Source of the DNA: DATBDN01 sp963715995
GTDB taxonomy: Bacteria > Actinomycetota > Thermoleophilia > Solirubrobacterales > Thermoleophilaceae
Reading direction: 5' to 3'
NCBI GenBank assembly: GCA_963715995.1
Contig: OY970283.1
Span: forward strand, 558,001 to 622,000
DNA length: 64,000 bases
The position numbers were made by a program, and so were the translations under genes. Under the pieces are notes generated by a model. It made no database searches. It saw only the letters and a program-made list of their open reading frames with translations, and was not told the origin of the DNA. Shown here piece after piece: positions 16,251-24,482 of this stretch; the stretch's first letter is position 1, and each line of letters begins with the position of its first letter.

Positions 16251-16667
16251 ATGTCGCGCATCTCTTCAGCTGCGTACGTCACCGCTGTCCTTCACTTCCT
16301 GCAAGCCTTCAACAGGGGTGATCTCGACGCCTGCCAGCAGGCGCTCGATCGTGACATCGAGTGGCATGACGCCTGCTCCTACCGCGGCCGCGAGGAGGTT
16401 GCCGCGATGCTCGCGTCGCTGGCCGAGCGCTTCAGCGCGGTTCAGGCGCGTCCCGACGACTTCCGTGAGGCCGGCGGCAACGTGCTGATGGTCGTCTGCT
16501 TCCACGAGTCCGACCCGGAGGCGCCACCGCGGGAGGTGCGCCAATCCTGGATCGCCGTGATGAGCGACGAAGGGCTGATCCGCCGGATCCTCGCCTACCC
16601 GACGCCTGCCGATGCTCTCCGCGCGCTCGAGGCGCTCGCCGCCGCTGCGCCTAAGGTGCCCGCCTAG
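16251..16667 (+). CDS. SnoaL/NTF2-like fold protein (first of tandem pair)
   Basis: This 138-residue protein of the NTF2-like (ketosteroid isomerase/SnoaL) superfamily has FLQAFNRGDLDACQQALDRD in the N-terminus, EWHDACSYRGREEV with a potential catalytic Asp/His, and ILAYPTPADALRALEAL at the end. The family forms small cone-shaped barrels with diverse enzymatic or binding roles, and no substrate can be assigned. Its stop codon is followed directly by the ATG of a paralogue with the same layout. The start is the first ATG, 49 bp after mrp. Confidence 0.75.
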   Translation: MSRISSAAYVTAVLHFLQAFNRGDLDACQQALDRDIEWHDACSYRGREEVAAMLASLAERFSAVQARPDDFREAGGNVLMVVCFHESDPEAPPREVRQSWIAVMSDEGLIRRILAYPTPADALRALEALAAAAPKVPA

Positions 16668-17090
16668 ATGCACTCCTCACAGCATTTCGTCACCGTCGGC
16701 CTGCGCTTCGTCGAGGCCTTCAATCGCGGCGACATCGACGCCTGCGTCGGGATGCTCCACCCGGAGATCGAGTGGTACTCCAGCAACCGCTACTCGGACT
16801 CGGAGACCCACGTGGGCCGCAACGATGTGAGCACCTACCTCCGCGCCCTGTACGAGCACCTCGACGAGCCCCGGCTCGAGCCCGAGGACGGCTTCCAGAT
16901 CGGCGAGCACGTGATGCTGATCAACCGGCTGCGCGGCAAGGGCACGCTCGCCGGCCACGAGGTGCTCGAGCGCTACAACTGGGTGGCGCTCGTGGACGGA
17001 GACCAGTTCCGGCGCGTCATCACCTACCCGACGCCCGCCGAAGCCCGCCGCGCCCTCGAGGCCGCCGCCGAGGCAACGGGTTCCCGCTAG
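16668..17090 (+). CDS. SnoaL/NTF2-like fold protein (second of tandem pair)
   Basis: This 140-residue paralogue of the preceding gene shares RFVEAFNRGDIDACVGMLHP, EIEWYSSNRY, VGRNDVSTYL and the terminal ITYPTPAEARRALEAAAEA. The start ATG follows the upstream TAG with no gap, indicating co-translation. Differences in the pocket (WYSSNRYSD versus WHDACSYRG) suggest different ligands after duplication. Function unknown. Confidence 0.75.
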   Translation: MHSSQHFVTVGLRFVEAFNRGDIDACVGMLHPEIEWYSSNRYSDSETHVGRNDVSTYLRALYEHLDEPRLEPEDGFQIGEHVMLINRLRGKGTLAGHEVLERYNWVALVDGDQFRRVITYPTPAEARRALEAAAEATGSR

Positions 17091-17116
17091 GCCTCCCAGT
17101 CGATTAGGTTCTGCGC

Positions 17117-17455
17117 GTGAGCGCGCCTGCCTGGCAGCCCTTCTCCGTCACTGTCGAGATCGAGGCGGAGCGCAGCACCGTTTTCCTGCGCGGCGAGCTG
17201 GACCTCTCGGGCGTCGAACGCGCGCGCGAAGCGATCGAGCAGGCGGAGGCGGGCGGCAAAGGCCTGCTGGTGCTCGACCTGTCAGACCTGGAGTTCATCG
17301 ACTCGACCGGCCTCGAGGTGCTGCTGAGGGCAGCCCGCCGCGCGCACGACTCGGGAGGGCGGCTGATCGTGCAGAAACCGTCCCGCTACGTCAGGCGGCT
17401 GCTCGAGATGACGGCCATCGACCAGTCGCTCGACATAGTCGACGACGTGGTCTAG
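17117..17455 (+). CDS. STAS-domain anti-sigma factor antagonist
   Basis: This 112-residue single STAS domain of the SpoIIAA/RsbV type carries LRGELDLSGVERAREAI, the phosphorylation loop DLEFIDSTGLEVLL with the conserved Ser after Asp, and GGRLIVQKPSRYVRRLLEM. Such proteins bind an anti-sigma kinase when unphosphorylated and release the sigma factor. No RsbW-like kinase or sigma-B-like gene is adjacent. The GTG at 17117 starts 26 bp after the second NTF2-like gene. Its stop shares CTAG with the convergent ferredoxin. Confidence 0.88.
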   Translation: MSAPAWQPFSVTVEIEAERSTVFLRGELDLSGVERAREAIEQAEAGGKGLLVLDLSDLEFIDSTGLEVLLRAARRAHDSGGRLIVQKPSRYVRRLLEMTAIDQSLDIVDDVV

Positions 17456-17715
17456 GTGTTCTTGAAGTAGCCCGCGTTGACTTCGATGTAGCGCTCCCAC
17501 TCGTTAGGGAGCTGGTCCTCCGCGAAGCACGCATCGACCGGGCAGGCCTCGACGCAGGCGTCGCAGTCGATGCATTCCTCCGGATCGATGTAGAGCTGCT
17601 CGACCTTGTCGTAGTCGGGCTCGTCCGGAGTCGGATGGATGCAGTCGACGGGGCAGACCTCGACGCACGAGTTGTCCTTCTGCCCGATGCAGGGCTCTGC
17701 GATCACGTAGGCCAT
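17452..17715 (-). CDS. fdxA: Ferredoxin with two cluster-binding motifs (FdxA-like)
   Basis: This 87-residue acidic ferredoxin begins MAYVIAEPCIGQKDNSCVEV, giving Cys9, Cys17 and Cys21 of a first, probably 3Fe-4S, site. A second 4Fe-4S site is CIDCDACVEACPVD. Both the CPVDCIHP and CPVDACF motifs are present. It is expected to transfer electrons, for example to the desaturase or P450-type enzymes elsewhere; partner not shown. It converges on the STAS gene and shares its CTAG stop at 17452-17455. Confidence 0.92.
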   Translation of the reverse strand: MAYVIAEPCIGQKDNSCVEVCPVDCIHPTPDEPDYDKVEQLYIDPEECIDCDACVEACPVDACFAEDQLPNEWERYIEVNAGYFKNT

Positions 17716-17782
17716 GGGCGGGGCAATCTAGCGAATGCCTCCTGCCAACTAACTTTTCCTCATTGATCTCTAGGCTGAGAGC

Positions 17783-18505
17783 GTGACTCCTGACGCCCAG
17801 CGCAAGCGCCGGCTTGCGATCTTCGGCGGGGTCCTCGTGGTCGCAGTCGTGATCGTCGCGGCCGCCTCGGGAGGCGGGGGTGACAAGACCAGCACCAGCG
17901 CCGCGGTCCCCAAGGGCCCGCGCCTGAAGGGCGTGAGCGCGATCCGGGCCGAGTTCGCCGGGATACCGCAGAAGAGCAACGTGCTCGGCAACCCGAAGGC
18001 GCAGGCCACGCTGATGGTGTTCGCGGACCTCCAGTGCCCATTCTGCGCGCAGTTCGAGAACAAGGCGTTCGCCACGCTGGTCAAGCGCTACGTCCGCCCG
18101 GGCAAGCTGAAGGTCGTCTTCCAGCCGATCGTGATCATCGGCCAGGACTCGATACTCGGCGCGCGCGCCGCGGCCAGCGCCGGCCAGCAGGGCAAGCTGT
18201 TCCAGTACGTCGCGACCCTGTATCGCAACCAGGGTGAGGAGAACTCGGGCTACCTGAACACCACCTACGTACGCAAGATCGCCCGTGGCGTGCCCGGTCT
18301 TGACGCGGCCAAGCTGGTGGCGCAGCTGAAGGCGGCACCGGTGAACAAGCTGCTGAACGCGGCCCAGACGATCGCCACGTCGGGGCACGTGGACGCCACG
18401 CCGACCTTCTTCGCAGGCAAGACCGGCGCGACGCTGCGGCCGCTACCGGTCACGTCGCTGTCTGCCTCGGCGTTCACGAAGGCGCTCGACGGCCTGACGG
18501 CCTAG
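17783..18505 (+). CDS. Membrane-anchored DsbA-family thiol oxidoreductase
   Basis: The protein has 240 residues. A basic start (TPDAQRKRRLAIF) and hydrophobic helix (residues 12-30) anchor it, and a Gly/Ser/Lys linker follows. The thioredoxin-fold domain has FADLQCPFCAQFENKAF (CPFC active site, about residue 84), RAAASAGQQGKLFQYVATLY and VDATPTFFAG with the cis-Pro. It resembles DsbA/DSBA-like thioredoxin domains of actinobacterial membrane proteins and would catalyse disulfide formation or reduction outside the membrane. The GTG at 17783 gives a basic N-terminus before the helix. Confidence 0.87.
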   Translation: MTPDAQRKRRLAIFGGVLVVAVVIVAAASGGGGDKTSTSAAVPKGPRLKGVSAIRAEFAGIPQKSNVLGNPKAQATLMVFADLQCPFCAQFENKAFATLVKRYVRPGKLKVVFQPIVIIGQDSILGARAAASAGQQGKLFQYVATLYRNQGEENSGYLNTTYVRKIARGVPGLDAAKLVAQLKAAPVNKLLNAAQTIATSGHVDATPTFFAGKTGATLRPLPVTSLSASAFTKALDGLTA

Positions 18506-19107
18506 CGAACGCCTTCGAGCTCCAGCAGGTACTCCTTGCGCTCGATGCCGCCGGTGTAGCCGCCGAGCTTGCCGCCGCTGCGGACCACTCGGTGGCATGG
18601 CACCACGATCGGGATGCGGTTCGAGCCGAGCGCGTTGCCGGCCGCGCGATGGCCGCGCGGCGAGCCGGCCTTGGCGGCAACCTCGCCGTAGGTGAGCACC
18701 TTGCCGAACGGGATCCGCGCGGTCGCGCGCAGTACGCGGCGGCTGAAGCCGTCGTGCAGGCGCCAGTCGACCGGGACGTCGAACGTGCTCCGCTTGCCGG
18801 CGAAGTACTCGTCCAGCTCGCGGCGGACCTCGTCGAGCGCCGCGGGCGCTTCGAGTACCCGGGGCGAGACGCGCCGGGCCAGCTCTTCGAGAGCGGCGTC
18901 AGCCGAGTCGTGCCCCTCGTAGGCGATGCGGATGAGGCCGCGCGGGGTGGTCGCCACCAGCAGGTCGCCAACCGGCGAGGGCTCGAACGAGTAGGCCACG
19001 TCGACCAGGCCGAGCGCCCGCGCTGCCGTCGCCGCGCGCGCCGCGGCGCGGTCAGCGTCGGCGCTCACGTCCCCGCCTCCCCGCAGCAGATCCTCGAGCT
19101 TGTTCAT
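18502..19107 (-). CDS. ogt: Methylated-DNA--protein-cysteine methyltransferase
   Basis: This 201-residue direct-repair enzyme takes alkyl groups from O6-alkylguanine onto its own cysteine. The C-terminal active site PCHRVVRSGGKLGGYTGG is intact, preceded by IPFGKVLTYGEVA and GNALGSNRIPIVV. The N-terminal domain has AYSFEPSPVGDLLVA. About 30 residues before it are extra. The ATG at 19107 overlaps the sigma factor stop by ATGA, so its translation should depend on that gene. Its 3' end shares CTAG with the DsbA-like gene. Confidence 0.92.
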   Translation of the reverse strand: MNKLEDLLRGGGDVSADADRAAARAATAARALGLVDVAYSFEPSPVGDLLVATTPRGLIRIAYEGHDSADAALEELARRVSPRVLEAPAALDEVRRELDEYFAGKRSTFDVPVDWRLHDGFSRRVLRATARIPFGKVLTYGEVAAKAGSPRGHRAAGNALGSNRIPIVVPCHRVVRSGGKLGGYTGGIERKEYLLELEGVR

Positions 19108-19571
19108 TCGGACCACACCTCCCGGAGCTTCTTCAGGCCTTCGTGGACGTTGCGCCGCGCGGCCTCCTCTGACGTGCTCGTGGCCTCGCCGATCTCGCGG
19201 TAGGCCAGGTCGCCGGCGAAGCGCAGCAGCACCGCGGCCCGCTGTTTCGCGGGAAGCGCGCCGACCGCCTGCCAGAGCGCCGGCGCACCGTCGTTCAGCA
19301 GCGGCTCGGCCACCGACTCGGGCAGGGCCTCGACGGGGATCGGCCGCCGCCCGAGCGCTCGATGCGAGTCGAGCGCCTTGTTGTTGGCGATCGTGAACAG
19401 CCAGCCGCGCAGGTTGGAGTCGGCACGGAGGCGGGGGTATGCGCGCAATGCGGCGATGAAGGTCTCCTGAAAGCAGTCGTCGGCGTCGTGCGTGCCGACC
19501 GAGGCACGCAGGAATCGGTAGACGTCGTCGCGGTGCTCGTCGATCAGCACCTGAAAGGCCGGCAGCGTCAC
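19104..19571 (-). CDS. ECF-type RNA polymerase sigma factor
   Basis: This 155-residue sigma-70 family factor of the extracytoplasmic type has region 2 as DEHRDDVYRFLRAS, DADDCFQETFIAALR and LRGWLFTIANNKALD. Region 4 is ALPAKQRAAVLLRFAGDLAY plus EIGEATSTSEEAARRNVHEG. No anti-sigma gene is next to it; instead the O6-alkylguanine methyltransferase is coupled through an ATGA overlap. Regulation of alkylation repair is a plausible inference but not shown. The start codon is GTG or ATG at 19571 by open frame, 54 bp from the divergent epimerase-like gene. Confidence 0.9.
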   Translation of the reverse strand: MTLPAFQVLIDEHRDDVYRFLRASVGTHDADDCFQETFIAALRAYPRLRADSNLRGWLFTIANNKALDSHRALGRRPIPVEALPESVAEPLLNDGAPALWQAVGALPAKQRAAVLLRFAGDLAYREIGEATSTSEEAARRNVHEGLKKLREVWSE

Positions 19572-19625
19572 AGCAGTACAACGTCGCAGATGCCCGGAGC
19601 GTGAGGCGGGTTAGCCTCCTCAAGC

Positions 19626-20522
19626 GTGATCCTGCTGACGGGCGCCACGGGCAACGTCGGATCGGCGCTCCTGCACCGGCTGGTCGCGGATGGCCAGCCC
19701 GTGCGCGCGCTGGTGCGCGACTCGCGCCGTCTCGGCCCCGACCGCGTGCGGGTGCAGATCGCGATGGGCGACCTGGCGGACGCCTCGTCGTTCCGCAACG
19801 CCCTGCGCGGGGTGAAGACGGTGGTGCACCTGGCGGCTGCGATCCGTGACCAGGAGCGCCAGGGCGCGACGATCGAGGAGGTGAACGCGCTCGGCACGCT
19901 GCGGCTGGTGCGCGCCGCCGAGCGGGCCGGGGTGGAGCGCTTCATCTTCTTCTCGGCGATCGGCGCGTCGCTGCACTCGCAGTCGCGCTTCTTCCGCGCG
20001 AAGGCGCAGGCCGAGCAGGCGGTCGAGGAGTCCTCGATGCGCACGACGATCTTCACGCCGTCGATCATCTACTCGCCGCGCGACCCCTGGATCACGCTGC
20101 TCGGCCGGCTCGCGGTGCTCCCGGTCGTGCCGATCGCGGGCAACGGGCGAGCGCTGTACGAGCCGATCTGGGCGATGGATGCGGCGGCGAGCGTGGTCGG
20201 GCTGCTCGGCCACGACGGCTCGAATGGAGATGCCGCGCACACGCGGCTCGAGCTGGCTGGGCCGCAACGGCTCTCCTATGACGACATCGTGCGCACCTAC
20301 CTCGAGGTGAAGCACCGCCGCCGCAGGCTCGTGCACGTGCCGCTGCCGATCGTCCGCTGGGGGCTGAAGGCCGTCGAGGAGGTTCAGGGGTCGCTGGCGT
20401 TCGCGACCTGGGACGAGGCCGAGTTGATGGAGATCCCGATGGTCTCCGAGCGCGGCACGGCCGACGCCGAGGCGCTGGGGGTCCATCCGCTGCCGATGCA
20501 GTACGTGCTGGCGAAGCGCTAG
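19626..20522 (+). CDS. NAD(P)-binding epimerase-like protein (NDUFA9-like)
   Basis: This 298-residue atypical short-chain dehydrogenase has a Rossmann motif at the very start (ILLTGATGNVGSALLHRL). FIFFSAIGASLHSQSRFFRA replaces the usual YxxxK, followed by AQAEQAVEESSMRTTIFTPS. It belongs to the NDUFA9/NmrA-like group that binds NAD(P)H and often lacks dehydrogenase activity. The substrate is unknown. The GTG start at 19626 puts the Rossmann motif at residue 2. Its TAG overlaps the GTG of the next gene (TAGTG), implying coupling to the membrane protein. Confidence 0.83.
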   Translation: MILLTGATGNVGSALLHRLVADGQPVRALVRDSRRLGPDRVRVQIAMGDLADASSFRNALRGVKTVVHLAAAIRDQERQGATIEEVNALGTLRLVRAAERAGVERFIFFSAIGASLHSQSRFFRAKAQAEQAVEESSMRTTIFTPSIIYSPRDPWITLLGRLAVLPVVPIAGNGRALYEPIWAMDAAASVVGLLGHDGSNGDAAHTRLELAGPQRLSYDDIVRTYLEVKHRRRRLVHVPLPIVRWGLKAVEEVQGSLAFATWDEAELMEIPMVSERGTADAEALGVHPLPMQYVLAKR

Positions 20523-22090
20523 TGACCAGAGCGCTGCTTGCGGCCGTGGTCCTGTGGGTCGCGCTCGCAGCGCCGGCGTGGGGGGCAGCGCAGGTCGACT
20601 CGGTGGCGCTGCCGGTGGCGAAGCCCGCGTCGCAGACGGTGCCGCCGCCGCTGTTCCGCACGAACGCGCTCCAGGCGATCGCCATCGCCAAGCGCACGCC
20701 GCAGGTGCAGAAGGCCTATCGCGATCACCCGAACCTGACGGCGGAGGCGCTGGTCTGGCAGGGAGCGCGCTGGGAGGTCGACTTCGACCACGGGACCACC
20801 AACGACGTCGAGGTGGACGTCGGGCCGGGCGGTGCGATCGTGGCCGTCTGGACCGGCCTCAAGGCGCGCGCGTATTTCGCGCGCGGCAACTTCGGCGGCA
20901 CGTTCGACAAGCCGGTGGTCTGGCTCACGTTCTCGCTGCTGTTCCTGGCGCCGTTCCTCGATCCGCGCCGCTGGCGCCGGCTGCTGCACCTGGACCTGCT
21001 GGTGATGCTCGGCTTCGGGCTGTCGTACGGGTTCTTCCGCAAGGGCCACATCAACGTGTCGGTGCCACTCGTCTACCCGGTGCTCGCCTACCTGCTCGGG
21101 CGCATGCTGTGGATCGGCTTCCGCGGCCGCCGGCTGCAGGGAGCGCTCGTCCCGTACGCGCCAACGGCGCTGCTGGTCGTCGGGCTGCTGGCGCTGACGG
21201 GCGCGCGCGTCTGGCTGAACGTGGCCAGCGACAAGGTGGTCGACGTGGGCTACGCGTCGGTCGTCGGCGCCGACAGGGTGGCACATGGTCAGCAGCTCTA
21301 CCTCGACAACGACGTGCACGGCGACACCTACGGGCCTATCAATTACGTGGCCTACATCCCGTTCGAGGCGGTGTTCCCGTGGCACGGCCTGTGGGACAAC
21401 GTGCCTGCGGCGCATGCCGCGGCGATCACGTTCGACCTGCTGACGATCTTCGGCCTGATGCTGCTCGGGATGCGCAGGCGTGCCGGGCCGGAGGGTCGCC
21501 GGCTTGGCCTGGCGCTCGCCTGGGCGTGGGCGGCGTTCCCGTTCACGCTCTTCGGCGTGATGGCGAACACGAACGACGGCCTCGTTGCGCTCGCGTTGGT
21601 GGTGTCCCTGCTTGTCCTGTCCTCGCCCGTCGCACGCGGCAGCGTGCTCGGGCTTGCCGCCGCGGCGAAGTTCTTCCCCGGGGCGCTCGTTGCCGTCTAC
21701 ATGCGCGCCGGCCGCGGCGTGCTGCGCACCGTCGTGCCCGCAGCCGCGATCTTCGTCATCGCGTTCCTGCCGTTCATTCCCCCGGGCGGGCTGCGTGAGA
21801 TCTGGAACTGCACACTCGGCTTCCAGCTGTCGCGCTCCCCGGACTTCTCACTGTGGGGAATCCAGCACGGGATCGGCTGGACCGAGACGGTGCTGGAGAT
21901 CGCGGCGCTGGGGCTCGTGGCCACGCTTGCGTTCCTGCCGCGCGGCAACCGGCGCTCGCTGGTGCAGGTGTCAGCGCTGGCGGCAGCCGCGACGATCGCG
22001 CTTCAGATCCCCGCGGGCCACTGGTTCTACTTCTACATCGTGTGGTTCACGCCACTGGTGCTGGTCGCGCTGTTCGTGCCCGAGTCCTAG
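20522..22090 (+). CDS. Polytopic membrane protein, possible GT-C/DUF2029-like
   Basis: The protein has 522 residues. Residues 1-22 form a signal peptide or first helix (LLAAVVLWVALAAPAWGA). A soluble domain of about 100 residues follows, with a PepSY-like feel (AIAIAKRTPQVQKAYRDHPN, WEVDFDHG, IVAVWTG). About ten further helices lie from residue 135 to the end. The LYLDNDVHGDTYGPINYVAY loop resembles extracytoplasmic catalytic loops of polyprenol-dependent glycosyltransferases (GT-C/GT87), but I cannot confirm this. It is translationally coupled to the epimerase-like gene by TAGTG. Confidence 0.7.
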   Translation: MTRALLAAVVLWVALAAPAWGAAQVDSVALPVAKPASQTVPPPLFRTNALQAIAIAKRTPQVQKAYRDHPNLTAEALVWQGARWEVDFDHGTTNDVEVDVGPGGAIVAVWTGLKARAYFARGNFGGTFDKPVVWLTFSLLFLAPFLDPRRWRRLLHLDLLVMLGFGLSYGFFRKGHINVSVPLVYPVLAYLLGRMLWIGFRGRRLQGALVPYAPTALLVVGLLALTGARVWLNVASDKVVDVGYASVVGADRVAHGQQLYLDNDVHGDTYGPINYVAYIPFEAVFPWHGLWDNVPAAHAAAITFDLLTIFGLMLLGMRRRAGPEGRRLGLALAWAWAAFPFTLFGVMANTNDGLVALALVVSLLVLSSPVARGSVLGLAAAAKFFPGALVAVYMRAGRGVLRTVVPAAAIFVIAFLPFIPPGGLREIWNCTLGFQLSRSPDFSLWGIQHGIGWTETVLEIAALGLVATLAFLPRGNRRSLVQVSALAAAATIALQIPAGHWFYFYIVWFTPLVLVALFVPES

Positions 22091-22138
22091 GACCTATGTC
22101 CAATTTTCAGCGCGCGAGCGGAGCGCGAGGATGGGCAC

Positions 22139-22558
22139 ATGAAGAAGCTCGTACCAATCTCACTCGCGCTGCTGGTCGCGCTCTTCTTCGCCGTGGCGTC
22201 GTTCGGAGCATCGAACAAGACGTTCACGGTGTCGATGAACGGCAAGCAGGAAACCCCGAAGGGCGATCCCAACGGCAAGGGCTCGGCGAAGCTCACGCTC
22301 GAGCCGTCGAAGGGCAAGCTCTGCTTCAAGCTGTCGTGGTCCGGCATCGACAAGCCAACGGCCTCGCACATCCATTCCGGCAAGAGGGGCGTCGCCGGCC
22401 CGGTTGTGATCCCGATCTTCGGCGGCACGGCCAAGCACAGCGGATGCGTGCCGGCGTCGAAGTCGCTGCTCGAGAAGATCATCGCCAAGCCGAGCGGCTA
22501 CTACGTGAACATCCACACCACGAAGTACCCGGGCGGCGCCCTGCGCGGCCAGCTCTAG
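22139..22558 (+). CDS. Secreted CHRD-domain protein
   Basis: The protein has 139 residues. The N-terminal signal peptide (KKLVPISLALLVALFFAVAS) is followed by a CHRD fold domain with TVSMNGKQETPKGDPNGKG, LEPSKGKLCFKLSW, ASHIHSGKRGVAGPVVIPI and the terminal YYVNIHTTKYPGGALRGQL. CHRD domains occur in secreted bacterial proteins with unknown binding roles. The ATG at 22139 is preceded by GCGAGGATG. It ends in the CTAG shared with the response regulator gene. Confidence 0.85.
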   Translation: MKKLVPISLALLVALFFAVASFGASNKTFTVSMNGKQETPKGDPNGKGSAKLTLEPSKGKLCFKLSWSGIDKPTASHIHSGKRGVAGPVVIPIFGGTAKHSGCVPASKSLLEKIIAKPSGYYVNIHTTKYPGGALRGQL

Positions 22559-23220
22559 GAGGCTCCGAGACCGGGTTGAACCAGGCCGCATTCGTACGCG
22601 AGTACGACGGCCTGGACCCGGTCTCGCAGGTCGAGCTTGCGCAGGATGCTCGACACGTGCGTCTTCGTCGTGTGCTCGGACACGACGAGCTCGTCGGCGA
22701 TCTCCCGGTTCGAGAGACCGCGGGCGATCAGCCTGAGCACGTCGCGCTCGCGCTCCGTCAGCTCGCCCAGCCTTTCTGAGGCGCTGGTGGTGGGCGCGCG
22801 ATCCTCGGCGAAGCGCTCGATCAGTCGCCGCGTGACCGACGGCGCGAACAGCGAGCCGCCGGCTGCGACGACGCGGATGGCGGCCAGCAGCTGATCCTCG
22901 GGTGCGTCCTTCAGGAGAAAGCCGCTGGCGCCGGCACGCAGCGCTTCGTAGACGTACTCGTCCAGGTCGAACGTGGTGAGCACGAGTACGCGCGGGCTGC
23001 CTTCGTCGTGCACGATGCGCTTCGTGGCCTCGATGCCGTCGAGGTCGGACATGCGGATGTCCATCAGGATCACATCGGGCGCGAGCGCCTTGGCGTTGGT
23101 CACGGCGGCCATCCCGCCACCGGCTTCGCCAACGACCTCGAGGTCGGGCTCGGCGCCCAGGATCATGCGGAAGCCGGCCCTGACGAGCGACTGGTCGTCG
23201 ACCAGCAGGACGCGGATCAC
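22555..23220 (-). CDS. NarL/LuxR-family response regulator
   Basis: This 221-residue regulator has a receiver domain with VLLVDDQSLVRAGFR, the phospho-acceptor Asp in VILMDIRMSDLDG and the Lys of FLLKDAPEDQL. It is followed by a LuxR helix-turn-helix (LTERERDVLRLIARGLSNRE, SEHTTKTHVSSILRKL). It forms a two-component system with the histidine kinase just upstream; the two genes overlap by 4 bp. The stimulus and targets are unknown. No target gene is obvious beside it, although the lipoprotein gene at 24483 lies across the kinase promoter. Confidence 0.93.
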   Translation of the reverse strand: MIRVLLVDDQSLVRAGFRMILGAEPDLEVVGEAGGGMAAVTNAKALAPDVILMDIRMSDLDGIEATKRIVHDEGSPRVLVLTTFDLDEYVYEALRAGASGFLLKDAPEDQLLAAIRVVAAGGSLFAPSVTRRLIERFAEDRAPTTSASERLGELTERERDVLRLIARGLSNREIADELVVSEHTTKTHVSSILRKLDLRDRVQAVVLAYECGLVQPGLGAS

Positions 23221-24341
23221 GCGGCGCCCTGGAGCGGGAGCTGGACGCGGACGGCATAGCCCTGCCCGCTCGAGTGCGGCCCCGCTTCCAGCTGGCCGCC
23301 ATACACCGCGACACGCTCGCGCATGCCGACCAGGCCATGGCCGCCGGACTCGGCAGGCGACGATCCGGTCCCGTCGTCGACGACTTCGATGTTCAGCTCG
23401 CGATCGCCCCGCGCGATGCGGACACTTGCGCGCGCAGGCCCCGCATGCTTGATCGCGTTCGTCAGGGCTTCCTGGACGATGCGGTAGCCCGAGACGTCGA
23501 CCGCCGCGGGCAAGTCGTCCAGCGAGCCCTCGACTTCGAGCTCCACATGGAGGCCCGCGGCGCGTGCCCCCTCCGCCAGCGCCTCCACGCGGCTGAGGCT
23601 TGGCTGGGGCGCCAGCGTGATCTCCTCGTCCTGCTCCCGCAGCAGGCTCAGCAGCCGGCGCATCTCGGTCAGCGCCTCACTGGCGGACTGCTCGATCGTG
23701 GTGAGCGCCTGGCCGACCTCGGTCTGCTCCGGGTCGATCAGCCTGCGCGCTCCGCGCGCCTGCAGGACCACGACACTGACCGCGTGGGCGATCACGTCGT
23801 GGAGCTCGCGCGCGATCCGCGTCCTCTCCTCCGTTATGGCGCTGCGCGTTCGCTCTTCGCTCTCTCGGACGAGCTCGGTGTCGCGCTCCCGTCGCCAGCG
23901 CATGAGCCGGCCGACCGCGAACGGGCCGCCGAAGAACACCACGAAGAAGCCGACGTCGGACGCTGTGAGTGTCTGGCCCGGCTCGATCGCGGCCAGCGGG
24001 ATGGCCGCGGCCACGAGCACGCCGCATGCAATGAGCATGCGCCCGTCGGCGTACGCGCCCGCGGAGTAGATCGCGATGACGATCGTGAACAGCAGCGCGG
24101 CCGTGTCGCCCAGGGCATTCGGGCCGACGAGGTTGGCGAACTCGATGGCAAAGACGCCGAACGCCAGCGGCAGCACCGGGTAGCGGCGCCGGACCGCCAG
24201 CGACAGCGCAAATGCGCAGCCGACCAGGATGCCCACCGGGCGCTGGCCGGCGAAGCCCTCCTCGGTCGCTCCCTCGACGACGAACAGGGTGGCGAGGGCC
24301 ACGGCCACGAGTGCATCGAATCGCTCGCCTCGGATTCGCAT
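23217..24341 (-). CDS. Sensor histidine kinase (HisKA_3 type)
   Basis: The kinase has about 375 residues. Four to six hydrophobic helices (residues about 8-130) form a membrane sensor with no large extracytoplasmic domain. The dimerisation and phosphorylation segment is ITEERTRIARELHDVIAHAV with the His after EL. The ATPase part has QEALTNAIKHAGPA and GHGLVGMRERVAVYGG. This is the DesK/NarX-like architecture of actinobacterial kinases. ATG 24341 is preferred; TTG 24350 in the same frame is possible. It is coupled to the response regulator by a 4-bp overlap. Confidence 0.92.
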   Translation of the reverse strand: MRIRGERFDALVAVALATLFVVEGATEEGFAGQRPVGILVGCAFALSLAVRRRYPVLPLAFGVFAIEFANLVGPNALGDTAALLFTIVIAIYSAGAYADGRMLIACGVLVAAAIPLAAIEPGQTLTASDVGFFVVFFGGPFAVGRLMRWRRERDTELVRESEERTRSAITEERTRIARELHDVIAHAVSVVVLQARGARRLIDPEQTEVGQALTTIEQSASEALTEMRRLLSLLREQDEEITLAPQPSLSRVEALAEGARAAGLHVELEVEGSLDDLPAAVDVSGYRIVQEALTNAIKHAGPARASVRIARGDRELNIEVVDDGTGSSPAESGGHGLVGMRERVAVYGGQLEAGPHSSGQGYAVRVQLPLQGAA

Positions 24342-24482
24342 GCCTCTCAAGGTAAACGCGATCGGCCCGATCGCGAATCAGTCTCGAGAGCGATCTGACG
24401 GCGCGCGCTCCCTCGCAGGAGTGACCCCAGAACCCCTCACCCAGGCGATGCGCGTAAGCGGGGACGGTCGCAATCTCGGCCC

